This document shows positions 1-7,139 of a stretch of 64,000 nt of DNA, piece by piece. The translations under genes and the position numbers were made by a program. The notes beneath the pieces are model-generated. The model saw only the letters and a program-made list of their open reading frames with translations, searched no databases and had not been told where the DNA came from. Each line of letters begins with the position of its first letter. The first letter of the stretch is position 1. Source of the stretch: Defluviicoccus sp. (GTDB taxonomy: Bacteria > Pseudomonadota > Alphaproteobacteria > Rhodospirillales > Defluviicoccaceae); contig JARSSM010000019.1 of the NCBI GenBank assembly GCA_029624735.1, positions 62,001 through 126,000 on the forward strand. Reading direction: 5' to 3'.

Positions 1-2520
1 CGCTGCGACCATCTGCTTGAGCCGCGCGAATGGGGAATCGGGGGCGCTCCGCTCGCCCTCGGGCTTCCGGCGCGTCCGTTTGCGGTTGCCCTGCCGCGGC
101 ATCAACAGGTGCACGCCACCCGCGCGGTGCTCGATGCGGCAGCCCAGCGCGGCCAGGACGGCTGGCAACTCGTGGGCAGTGCAGCCGGCAAGGGCGCTGA
201 GCGTGCCTAGTGCGAACGCGGCTTCCGTCCGCGCCAGCGCACGCGCCTTCGCGAACAGCCGCTCGCAGATGTCGATCCGGACCGCGCGCGGCCCAAGCCG
301 CAGGTAGCCCAGCGCTTCGGCGAGCGGCCAGTCGTCCGGGCTGGTGACCGGCACCGAGGTCCGTTCCGGTGTCACCGGCGGCGGCCGGCCGACGAACACC
401 GACCATGCGAGCGCCCGCATCGTGAGTGCGCGCGCCTTCATCAGCGCCGGAAAGAAAACGCAGACACCGCCGATCCGCAGCCCGAGCGCCTTGAGCGCCT
501 GGTGGTCGGCGCCCGAGAGCGCGCGCAGCTGCGCCTCGACCGCGCGTTTCGGGATCGAGCCCAGACTCTCGCTGACCTGAAAGAGGAGCCCGCGCACCGC
601 CGCCGAGAGCGCTTCGGGCCGCGCCGCGAACAGGGGCGCGAGCGTGTGGCGAAACCGGTTGCCAACGAAATCATCGAGGCGGCGGCGCAGGCGCTCGCGC
701 TCGGCCGGCTCCAAGAGCTCGCTCGCCAGCGGCAGTGCGCGCGGCCGGAGGATATCGGCGCCCGCCACCAGGCGGCCGACCGCTGCATCCTGCCAGTGGA
801 TCACGCCGTTGCCATCGAGCGCGAACGCCTCATCATCGGCTTCCTCCAGGCGGCGGACGCGCGCGGCAACCTCGGAGCGCAGCGCCTTCAGCGCCGCCGC
901 ATTGACGACGCGCTGGGCGTTGCCGGCGGCGCCGCCGACACTCGCATCGGCAGCGAAGCGAAAGCCCGCAAGCGTGCCGACGAAATGCCCCTCGACGAGG
1001 ACGTCGTCCGCCGCCGTCACGCTCGCCACCAGTTGCTGCCGGTCCTTGAGCCGGCCGTAAAGGGAGGCCGTGCGACGATCGACGAACCGCTGCACCAGGC
1101 GCTCGTGCAGGGCGTCGGACAGCGCGTCCTCGATGGCGCGCGTCCGCTCCTGCCAGTGGGCGGCGTCGGCGAGCCAGTCCGGCCGCTGGGCGACATAGGT
1201 CCAGATGCGGATGTTGGCGATCCGTTGCATCAGCGTCTCGAGATCGCCGTCCGTGCGGTTGATCCGCTCGACCTGGCGGGCGACCCAGTCGGTCGGCAAA
1301 CGGCCGGGCGGGGCGGCGAGAGAGCGGTAAATCCGGCCCACCAGCCGCGCGTGCGCATCGCTCGCGACCTTGCCGAAGTCGGGGATCTGGCAGACCTCCC
1401 ACAACTGCCGTACGGCCTGGTCTCCGTGGGCAAGCGCGCAGATCTCCGGGTCGCGCGCGAGTGCCGCCAGCACGAACTCATCATCGGCGGTACGCGCGCG
1501 GACCAGGCCCGGCCGCTGCGGCGGCTGTGCCAGGCTCGTCTTCAGGGCCGCCAGCGAACGGAACGACAGTGCGCTCGACCGCCAGGAAAGCGCCTGCAGC
1601 GGCTCGAAGCGGTGGTTCTCGATCCGCTCGGTGGTTTCGGCGTCGAGCGCTCCGATGCCGCCGGTGGTGCCGAACGTCCCGTCGCGGGTGTAGCGGCCGG
1701 CGCGGCCGGCGATCTGCGCCAGTTCGGCCGCCGTGAGTGCGCGCGCCGTGCGGCCATCAAACTTGCGGGTCGCGGCAAAGGCGATGTGATCGATCAGCAT
1801 GTTGAGGCCCATGCCGATCGCATCCGTCGCGACCAGGTAGTCGACATCGCCGGCCTGATAGAGCGCCACCTGGGCATTGCGCGTGCGCGGGCTGAGCGCG
1901 CCCAGCACAATCGCCGCACCACCCCGCTCGCGGCGGATCAGCTCGGCAATCGCGTAAACATCGGCGGCACTGAAGGCCACGATCGCCGAGCGCGGCGGCA
2001 GCCGCGAGAGCTTCGCCGTGCCGGCCGCAGCGAGGCGAGAGAAGCGCGGCCGCTCGACGATCTCGACCTCCGGCAACAGCCGGCGCAGGAGCGGGCGGAT
2101 CGTCTCCGCACCCATGAACATCGTCTCCTCGCTGCCGCGGGCATGCAGCAGGCGATCGGTGAAGATGTGACCACGCTCCGGATCGGCGCACATCTGGATC
2201 TCGTCGACGGCAAGGAAAGCGACCTCGCGCGAGAGCGGCATCGATTCAACGGTACACAGGAAATAGCGCGCGGCCGGAGGGCAGATCTTCTCCTCGCCGG
2301 TGATGAGCGCGACCGCCTCTTGGCCCTTGATCGCCACCGCGCGGTCGTAGTTCTCGCGCGCCAGCAAGCGCAAGGGAAAGCCGATCATGCCGGAGCGGAA
2401 GCCCAACATCCGCTCCATGGCGAGGTAGGTCTTGCCGGTATTGGTCGGCCCGAGCACGGCAATCACGCGTCCGGACGGGCGCGAAGGCGGTACAAACGGC
2501 TTGCTGGCGGGCAGGTGCAT
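1..2520 (-). CDS. SUV3-like DExH RNA helicase, C-terminus cut by window edge
   Basis: ATP-dependent superfamily 2 helicase related to the mitochondrial SUV3 RNA helicase, probably acting in RNA turnover. From the ATG at 2518-2520 the frame is open for 840 codons to base 1, so the stop lies outside. Visible motifs are Walker A (AVLGPTNTGKT, near residue 25), the DEIQ box in AVDEIQMCADPERGH (near residue 110), and motif VI QIAGRAGRYTRDGTFG (near residue 270), which is the typical SUV3 spelling. The last visible part is basic (RQGNRKRTRRKPEGER), suiting RNA contact. pcm lies 32 nt upstream on the same strand, so the two may be co-transcribed. The family call rests on motif spelling; the substrate is unknown. 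Confidence 0.88.
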   Translation of the reverse strand, partial: MHLPASKPFVPPSRPSGRVIAVLGPTNTGKTYLAMERMLGFRSGMIGFPLRLLARENYDRAVAIKGQEAVALITGEEKICPPAARYFLCTVESMPLSREVAFLAVDEIQMCADPERGHIFTDRLLHARGSEETMFMGAETIRPLLRRLLPEVEIVERPRFSRLAAAGTAKLSRLPPRSAIVAFSAADVYAIAELIRRERGGAAIVLGALSPRTRNAQVALYQAGDVDYLVATDAIGMGLNMLIDHIAFAATRKFDGRTARALTAAELAQIAGRAGRYTRDGTFGTTGGIGALDAETTERIENHRFEPLQALSWRSSALSFRSLAALKTSLAQPPQRPGLVRARTADDEFVLAALARDPEICALAHGDQAVRQLWEVCQIPDFGKVASDAHARLVGRIYRSLAAPPGRLPTDWVARQVERINRTDGDLETLMQRIANIRIWTYVAQRPDWLADAAHWQERTRAIEDALSDALHERLVQRFVDRRTASLYGRLKDRQQLVASVTAADDVLVEGHFVGTLAGFRFAADASVGGAAGNAQRVVNAAALKALRSEVAARVRRLEEADDEAFALDGNGVIHWQDAAVGRLVAGADILRPRALPLASELLEPAERERLRRRLDDFVGNRFRHTLAPLFAARPEALSAAVRGLLFQVSESLGSIPKRAVEAQLRALSGADHQALKALGLRIGGVCVFFPALMKARALTMRALAWSVFVGRPPPVTPERTSVPVTSPDDWPLAEALGYLRLGPRAVRIDICERLFAKARALARTEAAFALGTLSALAGCTAHELPAVLAALGCRIEHRAGGVHLLMPRQGNRKRTRRKPEGERSAPDSPFARLKQMVAA

Positions 2521-2552
2521 GGGCGCGCGCTCAGGTTCTCGCTGCGAAGGCG

Positions 2553-3254
2553 TCAGTTCGGCCGGATCATCGGCACGAATGCAACCGGCAGCTTCTCCTC
2601 CATCGCCAGCGCGCCGTCGGCGCGCTTGACGCAGCGGTAAAGCGTTTGCGTGTCGTAATGGCGGCCGATCGGGATGACGAGGCGGCCGCCTGGCTTCAGC
2701 TGCTTCACCAGTTCGGCCGGCACTTCGGTCGGCGCCGCGGTGACGATGGCGGCATCGAACGGCGCCGCCTCCGGCCAGCCGCGCCAGCCGTCGCCGGCGC
2801 GAGTCTCGACGTTTTCGTAGCCCAACTGGGCGAGCCTGAGCCGCGCCGCGGCGGCAAGCTCGGGCACGACCTCGATCGTGTAGACCCGCGCCGCCAACAG
2901 CGCCAGCACCGCCGCCTGATAGCCGCAGCCGGTGCCGATTTCGAGCACGCGGTCATCCACCGTCAAATCAAGCAGATCCGTCATCAAGGCGACGATATAG
3001 GGCTGTGAGATCGTCTGGCCATGGCCGATGCCGAGCGGCCGGTTTTCGTAGGCGAACGGCCATTCGGGAGGCGAGACGAACGCGTCGCGCCGGACCTTGG
3101 CCAGCGCCGCCATCACCGGTGCGGAAAAGTGCTGCCGGCCGGTCCAGCTCGCGGTCGCCACCGCTTCGGCCGCGATCTCATCGAGCAGGCGCTGATGCGC
3201 CCGTTGCCGCTCCGGCGTATCGGGCATCAGCTCGGCAGCATCGGCGGTGGTCAT
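2553..3254 (-). CDS. pcm: Protein-L-isoaspartate O-methyltransferase
   Basis: SAM-dependent enzyme that methylates L-isoaspartyl residues in aged proteins and so starts their repair. The 233-aa product carries the SAM-binding loop VLEIGTGCGYQAAVLALL, the family-typical GHGQTISQPYIVALM segment before it, and a C-terminal LKPGGRLVIPIG strand. The open frame runs on to 3482, but the ATG at 3252-3254 (MTTADAAELMPD) gives the usual family length and avoids overlapping the divergent YbhB gene. The SUV3-like helicase follows 32 nt downstream. surE, a common pcm neighbour in other proteobacteria, is not seen here. Confidence 0.92.
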   Translation of the reverse strand: MTTADAAELMPDTPERQRAHQRLLDEIAAEAVATASWTGRQHFSAPVMAALAKVRRDAFVSPPEWPFAYENRPLGIGHGQTISQPYIVALMTDLLDLTVDDRVLEIGTGCGYQAAVLALLAARVYTIEVVPELAAAARLRLAQLGYENVETRAGDGWRGWPEAAPFDAAIVTAAPTEVPAELVKQLKPGGRLVIPIGRHYDTQTLYRCVKRADGALAMEEKLPVAFVPMIRPN

Positions 3255-3373
3255 TCCGGCGCCCCTTCTTCGCGCAGCAGCTTGCGAAGGCGGCGCCGGT
3301 TGGTCAAGCTTGGAATGGGGGCTATCCCGGCCGCAGACCGGGACAAGGCGCGCAACGAAGGAAGGAGGACGCG

Positions 3374-3838
3374 ATGACGCTGACGTTAACCAGCCCGGCA
3401 TTCCAGCACGGCGAACGGATCCCGGCATTCTACACCTGCGAGGGCAAGGACCTCTCGCCGCCGATGAAGTGGTCCGGCGCACCGGCCGGCACCCGCAGCT
3501 TCGCGCTCATCTGCAGCGATCCCGATGCGCCCGTCGGCACCTGGTATCACTGGGCGATCTTCGATCTTCCGGCCGAGACGACGCATCTGGATGCCGGCTA
3601 TCCGCGCAACGCCCGCACCGGCGCGGTCCGCCAGGCGATCAGCGACTTCAACCGCGCCGGCTACGGCGGCCCGTGCCCGCCCAAGGGCCACGGCGCGCAC
3701 CATTACCACTTCCGCCTCTTTGCGCTGGGCGTCGCCAGCCTCAAGCTCGCTGAAATCCCGCACTGCCGCGACGTCGAGCGCGTCTGCGCGCAGCAGGTGC
3801 TCGCCGAAGCGACGCTGACCGGACTCTACGAGCGCTGA
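3374..3838 (+). CDS. YbhB/YbcL-type PEBP family protein
   Basis: 154-aa member of the phosphatidylethanolamine-binding (Raf kinase inhibitor-like) family; the physiological ligand of the bacterial members is not settled. The two family signatures are clear: DPDAPVGTWYHWAIFDLP near residue 50 and YGGPCPPKGHGAHHYHFRLF near residue 95, which together line the small anion-binding pocket. There is no signal peptide, so it should be cytoplasmic. A GGAGG ribosome-binding site sits at 3364-3368, 5 nt before the ATG. It is divergent from pcm with a 119-nt gap that should hold both promoters. Confidence 0.9.
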   Translation: MTLTLTSPAFQHGERIPAFYTCEGKDLSPPMKWSGAPAGTRSFALICSDPDAPVGTWYHWAIFDLPAETTHLDAGYPRNARTGAVRQAISDFNRAGYGGPCPPKGHGAHHYHFRLFALGVASLKLAEIPHCRDVERVCAQQVLAEATLTGLYER

Positions 3839-3878
3839 AGCGTAGCGCCGCCGCCGGACGACCTTTGCTTGACAGAGA

Positions 3879-3895
3879 TTGGCAAAGATTGCCAA
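3879..3895 (+). promoter_or_regulatory. Perfect 7-bp inverted repeat, likely ParD operator
   Basis: TTGGCAA-AGA-TTGCCAA is a perfect dyad 22 nt upstream of the parD start codon. A TTGACA hexamer lies at 3869-3874, so the dyad falls where the spacer and -10 region of that promoter would be. ParD-type antitoxins are known to repress their own operons through ribbon-helix-helix binding to such dyads; the assignment to ParD here is inference. Confidence 0.6.
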
Positions 3896-3917
3896 GATGA
3901 GTACAGGAGGTGCAGCC

Positions 3918-4169
3918 ATGGCGACGATGAACATCTCGCTGCCCGATGCGATGAAGGATTGGGTGGAAACGCAGGCGCGAACCGGACGCTACAGCAATGC
4001 GAGCGACTATGTGCGGGATCTCATCCGGCGCGATCAGGAGCGCGCGGACACACTCGCCGAGCTGCAAGCGCTCCTGACGGAGGGGCTGGAAAGCGGCGTC
4101 AGTGAGCGGACGATCGACGATGTGCTCAAGGCCGCACGGCAGAAAGCCAAAGCCGCGCGGATTTCGTGA
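3918..4169 (+). CDS. parD: ParD-family antitoxin
   Basis: 83-aa antitoxin of a type II toxin-antitoxin pair. The N-terminus (MATMNISLPDAMKDWVETQ) is the ribbon-helix-helix DNA-binding fold of CopG/ParD proteins, followed by the family segment RYSNASDYVRDLIRRDQ and a charged C-terminal helix that would wrap the toxin. An in-frame start exists at 3879, but AGGAGG at 3905-3910 is correctly spaced for the ATG at 3918, and the earlier start would put the operator inside the gene. The parE start overlaps the stop in the sequence GTGA, implying translational coupling. Confidence 0.92.
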   Translation: MATMNISLPDAMKDWVETQARTGRYSNASDYVRDLIRRDQERADTLAELQALLTEGLESGVSERTIDDVLKAARQKAKAARIS

Positions 4170-4459
4170 AGTACAGGACAACCCGGCAGGCCGATCAGGA
4201 CATCATCGACATTTACGTGCAGGGCGCGGCGGCGTTCGGCATCGACCAGGCGGAGCGCTATCACGAGCGTCTGGTCAAGGCTTTCGAGCTCCTGGCTGAA
4301 AACCCGCTGCTGGCCCGCGAGCGCAAAGAATTCGACCCGCCGGTGCGCCTGCATCCCTGCCAGGCGCACATGATTGCCTACATCACCCGGCCGCCCGATG
4401 GCATCTTGATTGTCCGCGTCCTCCACGGCCGGCGGGCGTGGGAGCGGCATCTCACATGA
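4166..4459 (+). CDS. parE: ParE-family toxin (RelE/ParE superfamily)
   Basis: 97-aa toxin; characterised ParE members inhibit DNA gyrase, while RelE relatives cleave mRNA. The family pattern is visible: an N-terminal YRTTRQADQDIIDIYVQG helix, the central NPLLARERKEF segment, and a C-terminal strand ending ILIVRVLHGRRAWERHL, where the conserved arginine/histidine patch sits. It starts with GTG overlapping the parD stop by 4 nt. The frame is intact, so the module looks functional. Nothing around it suggests a plasmid or island; the pair may be a chromosomal stability module. Confidence 0.92.
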   Translation: MKYRTTRQADQDIIDIYVQGAAAFGIDQAERYHERLVKAFELLAENPLLARERKEFDPPVRLHPCQAHMIAYITRPPDGILIVRVLHGRRAWERHLT

Positions 4460-4624
4460 AAATGCAGCCCGAGTCAGGCGGATGCTCAACTTGAGAAGCG
4501 GACGGCAACCTCCTTGTATTTCGAAAGCCTTTAGCCGACTGCTGAAAAGGGTAGCGGCACGCCGTGGACCGAGCGGACGGCCGAAGCGTAGTGGTGAAGC
4601 TTGATGTTTGCTGCGTGCTGGTCC

Positions 4625-4641
4625 TCCGCATCCTATGCGGA
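4625..4641 (+). repeat. Inverted repeat between parE and the DUF1254 gene
   Basis: TCCGCAT-CCT-ATGCGGA, a perfect 7-bp dyad with a 3-nt centre, in the 274-nt gap between parE and the DUF1254 gene. The following bases (TTAATCTCATCATTG) are AT-richer but not a T-run. It could be a weak terminator for parDE or an operator for the downstream gene; the sequence does not decide. Confidence 0.4.
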
Positions 4642-4733
4642 TTAATCTCATCATTGTTGCGCTGCATTGGCCGGAAAGAAGCGAGCTGCGAAGGTTCCAT
4701 ACGTTCGTTCCCCGAGCTTAGGGAGAAGAGGAA

Positions 4734-6245
4734 ATGACGGCGTTTAGCAAACTGCGGATAGGGATGGCTGTGACAGCCCTTGTCGCCAGCGTTGTCACGG
4801 CTGCTTCGGCCCAGACCTTCAAGATGACGACGCCGATCGCTACGGGCGTGGCCACGCCCAACCAGCTTGATACCTCGATCGGCACGCTGAACTTGTCCGA
4901 CGGCTTCCCCACGCCGGAAACGATCGAGAAGATTTACGACAACCTGGACCGCTCGCGTGCGTTGCAGGCCTATCTGTTGGCCATCCCGATCGTCAACCAG
5001 GCAGGCATGCGCGATTCACTGCGCAAGTTCGGGCCCGACAACCAGACCAACGTGATTTGGGAGAACCTGGTCGATGCGAAGACCGTGGAGCTGACGGCCA
5101 ACGACAACACGATCTACAGCTTCATCTGGATCGATACGAAGAAGGGACCGCTGGTCGTCGAAATCCCGCCCATGGTCCTGGGAGCCATCGATGACTTCTG
5201 GTATCGCTGGGTGGCCGACATCGGCATCACCGGTGCCGACAAGGGCAAGGGCGGCAAGTACCTCATTCTTCCGCCGGGATACCAGGGCGCGATCCCCGAA
5301 GGCTATTTCGTCGTACGACCGCAGACCTACGGCAGCTGGATGCCCTTCCGGTCCTTCCTCGTTGACGGTTCGACCAAGCCGGGGGTGGAGTCGGTCAAGC
5401 AGCACCTGAAGATCTACCAACTGGCCGATGCGGCCAACCCGCCGCCGATAACGTTTGCCAATGCGTCGGGTGTACCGGCCAACTTCGTCGCCCCGGGTGA
5501 CTATTCGTTCTGGACCCTGCTCAACCAGGTGATCCAGGAAGAACCGTCTGAGGGCTCCGACCCCACCACGCTCGGACTGTTTGCTTCGATCGGCATCGTC
5601 AAGGGCGAGCCCTTCAATCCCGACGAGCGGATGAAGAAGATCCTGACCGACGCCGCCAACATCGGTGCGGTGACGGCGCGAACGCTCGCCTTCAAAATTC
5701 GCGAGCCGGAGGCCTTCTTCTACCCGAACAGCTCGTGGCGCCTGCCGTTCTTCGGTGGCTACAAGTTCGAAGTCGCTCCCGGCGTTGCCAACCTGGATGG
5801 AGCTGCCTTCTTCTACTATTTCGCCACCGGCGTGACGCCGGCGATGGAAGCGAAGATGGTCGGTCAGGGCTCACAGTACCCGTGGGCTTCCCTGGACTCC
5901 AAAGGCAACCCATTCGATGGCGGAAAGACGTATAGGTTGCGCCTGCCGCCGAACATCCCGGTGAAGGACTTCTGGTCGGTGATCGTCTACGACAACCAGA
6001 CGCGCTCGATGCTGCAGACCGACCAGCCCGCGCCAAGCGTGAGCAGCCAGGACAAGGGCGTCAAGACCAATGCGGACGGCTCGGTGGACGTCTGGTTCAG
6101 CCCCAAGGCCCCGCCCGGCATGGAGAAGAACTGGGTGCAGACGATCCCGGGCAAGGGCTGGTTCATGATCCTGCGCCTCTACGGTCCGTTGGAGCCTTGG
6201 TTCAACAAGACCTGGCGGCCAGGAGAGATCGAACTCCAGCCGTGA
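4734..6245 (+). CDS. Secreted DUF1254/DUF1214 domain protein
   Basis: 503-aa exported protein of unknown biochemical role. A Sec signal peptide is evident (hydrophobic stretch near residues 9-26, cleavage after VTAASA). The mature part has the DUF1254 arrangement (YLLAIPIVNQAGMRDS near residue 80; WIDTKKGPLVVEIPP near 145; DFWYRWVADIGITGADKGKG near 165) and a C-terminal DUF1214 region (LPPNIPVKDFWSVIVYDNQTRS near 400; KGWFMILRLYGPLEPWFNKTW near 470). Members occur widely in proteobacteria and often in several copies. The ATG follows GGGAGAAGAGGAA. It appears to be a single-gene unit preceded by 274 nt of non-coding sequence. Confidence 0.88.
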   Translation: MTAFSKLRIGMAVTALVASVVTAASAQTFKMTTPIATGVATPNQLDTSIGTLNLSDGFPTPETIEKIYDNLDRSRALQAYLLAIPIVNQAGMRDSLRKFGPDNQTNVIWENLVDAKTVELTANDNTIYSFIWIDTKKGPLVVEIPPMVLGAIDDFWYRWVADIGITGADKGKGGKYLILPPGYQGAIPEGYFVVRPQTYGSWMPFRSFLVDGSTKPGVESVKQHLKIYQLADAANPPPITFANASGVPANFVAPGDYSFWTLLNQVIQEEPSEGSDPTTLGLFASIGIVKGEPFNPDERMKKILTDAANIGAVTARTLAFKIREPEAFFYPNSSWRLPFFGGYKFEVAPGVANLDGAAFFYYFATGVTPAMEAKMVGQGSQYPWASLDSKGNPFDGGKTYRLRLPPNIPVKDFWSVIVYDNQTRSMLQTDQPAPSVSSQDKGVKTNADGSVDVWFSPKAPPGMEKNWVQTIPGKGWFMILRLYGPLEPWFNKTWRPGEIELQP

Positions 6246-6503
6246 CTTGCAGTCGTGCTCGTTTGGTCGGGCCGCACCGCCGATGGAGCGACCCAACCGC
6301 CGGTTCCAGGGGACGGCGTTGACGCGCCGCCGCTGAACCCTGGCACGCCGGTCAGTGCGGCGGCTAAGAAAAAAGTGGCCGCGACGGCACGACGGGTTGA
6401 GGGCCTGTCGCCGCGGCCAAAGTGCCTACGGGGCAAAATCGGAAATCGTTGGCGGCAGCGTCCTGCCGTGGCAGGGCCGCCTGGCCCGGAATGTTGGATT
6501 GAT

Positions 6504-6917
6504 CTAGTGAAACGCCGTCGAGCGCGGCGAAATCCGCAGGAGGTTTGCCAAAGTCGCCGCACGGCCTTCGCAAAGCTTTGCAAAGCCGTCGCATTTCAGC
6601 GCTTTGCCGCGTGCCTGCCGGGCTTCGGCCAGGCACTCGAGAAGGCCGCGGGGATCGTCTTTGGCCCGCGCCATGCGCGCTGCATGGACGTGCAGGCGCG
6701 CTTCCTTCCAGTGTTGATCGGCCAGCGCGCGCAGATTGACAGCGCTGCGGATCAGGCTCGGCAACCGCCGCTGCGGATCCCAGGGTTTGCCGGATGTGGG
6801 CGCCAGCGAGTCTGCCAACGCCATCTGCTCGCCAAAGTCGTCCGCGGGGAGGGCCAGATCGTAACCGTCTGCGGTCCTTCGGACCTTCGGATCGTCGTTT
6901 CGCCAGCCGTTCATCAT
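6504..6917 (-). CDS. Hypothetical 137-aa protein
   Basis: I do not recognise this protein. Its reality is supported by a GGAGGAC ribosome-binding site just before tandem ATG codons (6912-6917), by 137 codons without a stop, and by amino-acid use typical of a soluble protein. The N-terminal third is acidic and mixed (NDDPKVRRTADGYDL), while residues about 50-130 look all-helical and Arg/Ala-rich (AVNLRALADQHWKEARLHV, ECLAEARQARGKAL). There is no signal peptide or membrane segment. It lies downstream of the RTX gene on the same strand, separated by a terminator-like hairpin and a dyad, so it probably has its own promoter. Confidence 0.6.
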   Translation of the reverse strand: MMNGWRNDDPKVRRTADGYDLALPADDFGEQMALADSLAPTSGKPWDPQRRLPSLIRSAVNLRALADQHWKEARLHVHAARMARAKDDPRGLLECLAEARQARGKALKCDGFAKLCEGRAATLANLLRISPRSTAFH

Positions 6918-6984
6918 GTCCTCCGTCCGGGAGAGCCGTTTTCGTCGCAACACGATGCGGATGCTAGCCGCTCGCAGCCGGACC

Positions 6985-7010
6985 AACCTACCTGCCGAAT
7001 CGGGTAGGTT
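6985..7010 (-). promoter_or_regulatory. Dyad element upstream of the 137-aa gene
   Basis: Outer arms AACCTACC and GGTAGGTT are perfect reverse complements separated by 10 nt. The inner 20-mer ACCTGCCGAATCGGGTAGGT (6990-7009) is itself an imperfect dyad of the general ACCTnCC...GGnAGGT type, reminiscent of LuxR-family operators. It lies about 68 nt upstream of the orphan gene start. A related 19-mer lies upstream of the RTX gene at 9472-9490. Operator function is inference; a simple hairpin is the alternative. Confidence 0.4.
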
Positions 7011-7088
7011 TTCGTTTCGCGGCGGCGGGCGCAAGGCGCTGCCGCTGCCGGCCCTGCCCGCAAAGGCACGGCTGGCCACGCGTGGTAA

Positions 7089-7110
7089 GGCGGGCCGAAC
7101 GTGGCCCGCC
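7089..7110 (-). terminator. GC-rich hairpin after the RTX gene
   Basis: GGCGGGCC-6 nt-GGCCCGCC is a perfect 8-bp stem about 30 nt beyond the RTX stop codon. In the minus-strand transcript it is followed only by a short TTACC, not a U-run, so it may act as a weak or Rho-assisted terminator or an mRNA 3' stabiliser. Confidence 0.45.
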
Positions 7111-7139
7111 TCCCTGGCAGCGCGCAGGTGCGTGACGCT

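Noticed and set aside
502..2640. A 712-codon open frame on the plus strand opposite the helicase
   Set aside because: It is an antisense frame kept open by high GC. The minus-strand frame has a complete set of helicase motifs, while the plus frame reads as Arg/Ala/Gln-rich sequence with no recognisable domain.
6370..6425. Imperfect GGCCGCG/CGCGGCC hairpin after the DUF1254 gene
   Set aside because: About 7 bp with mismatches, a long loop and no T-run; within what a GC-rich sequence gives by chance.
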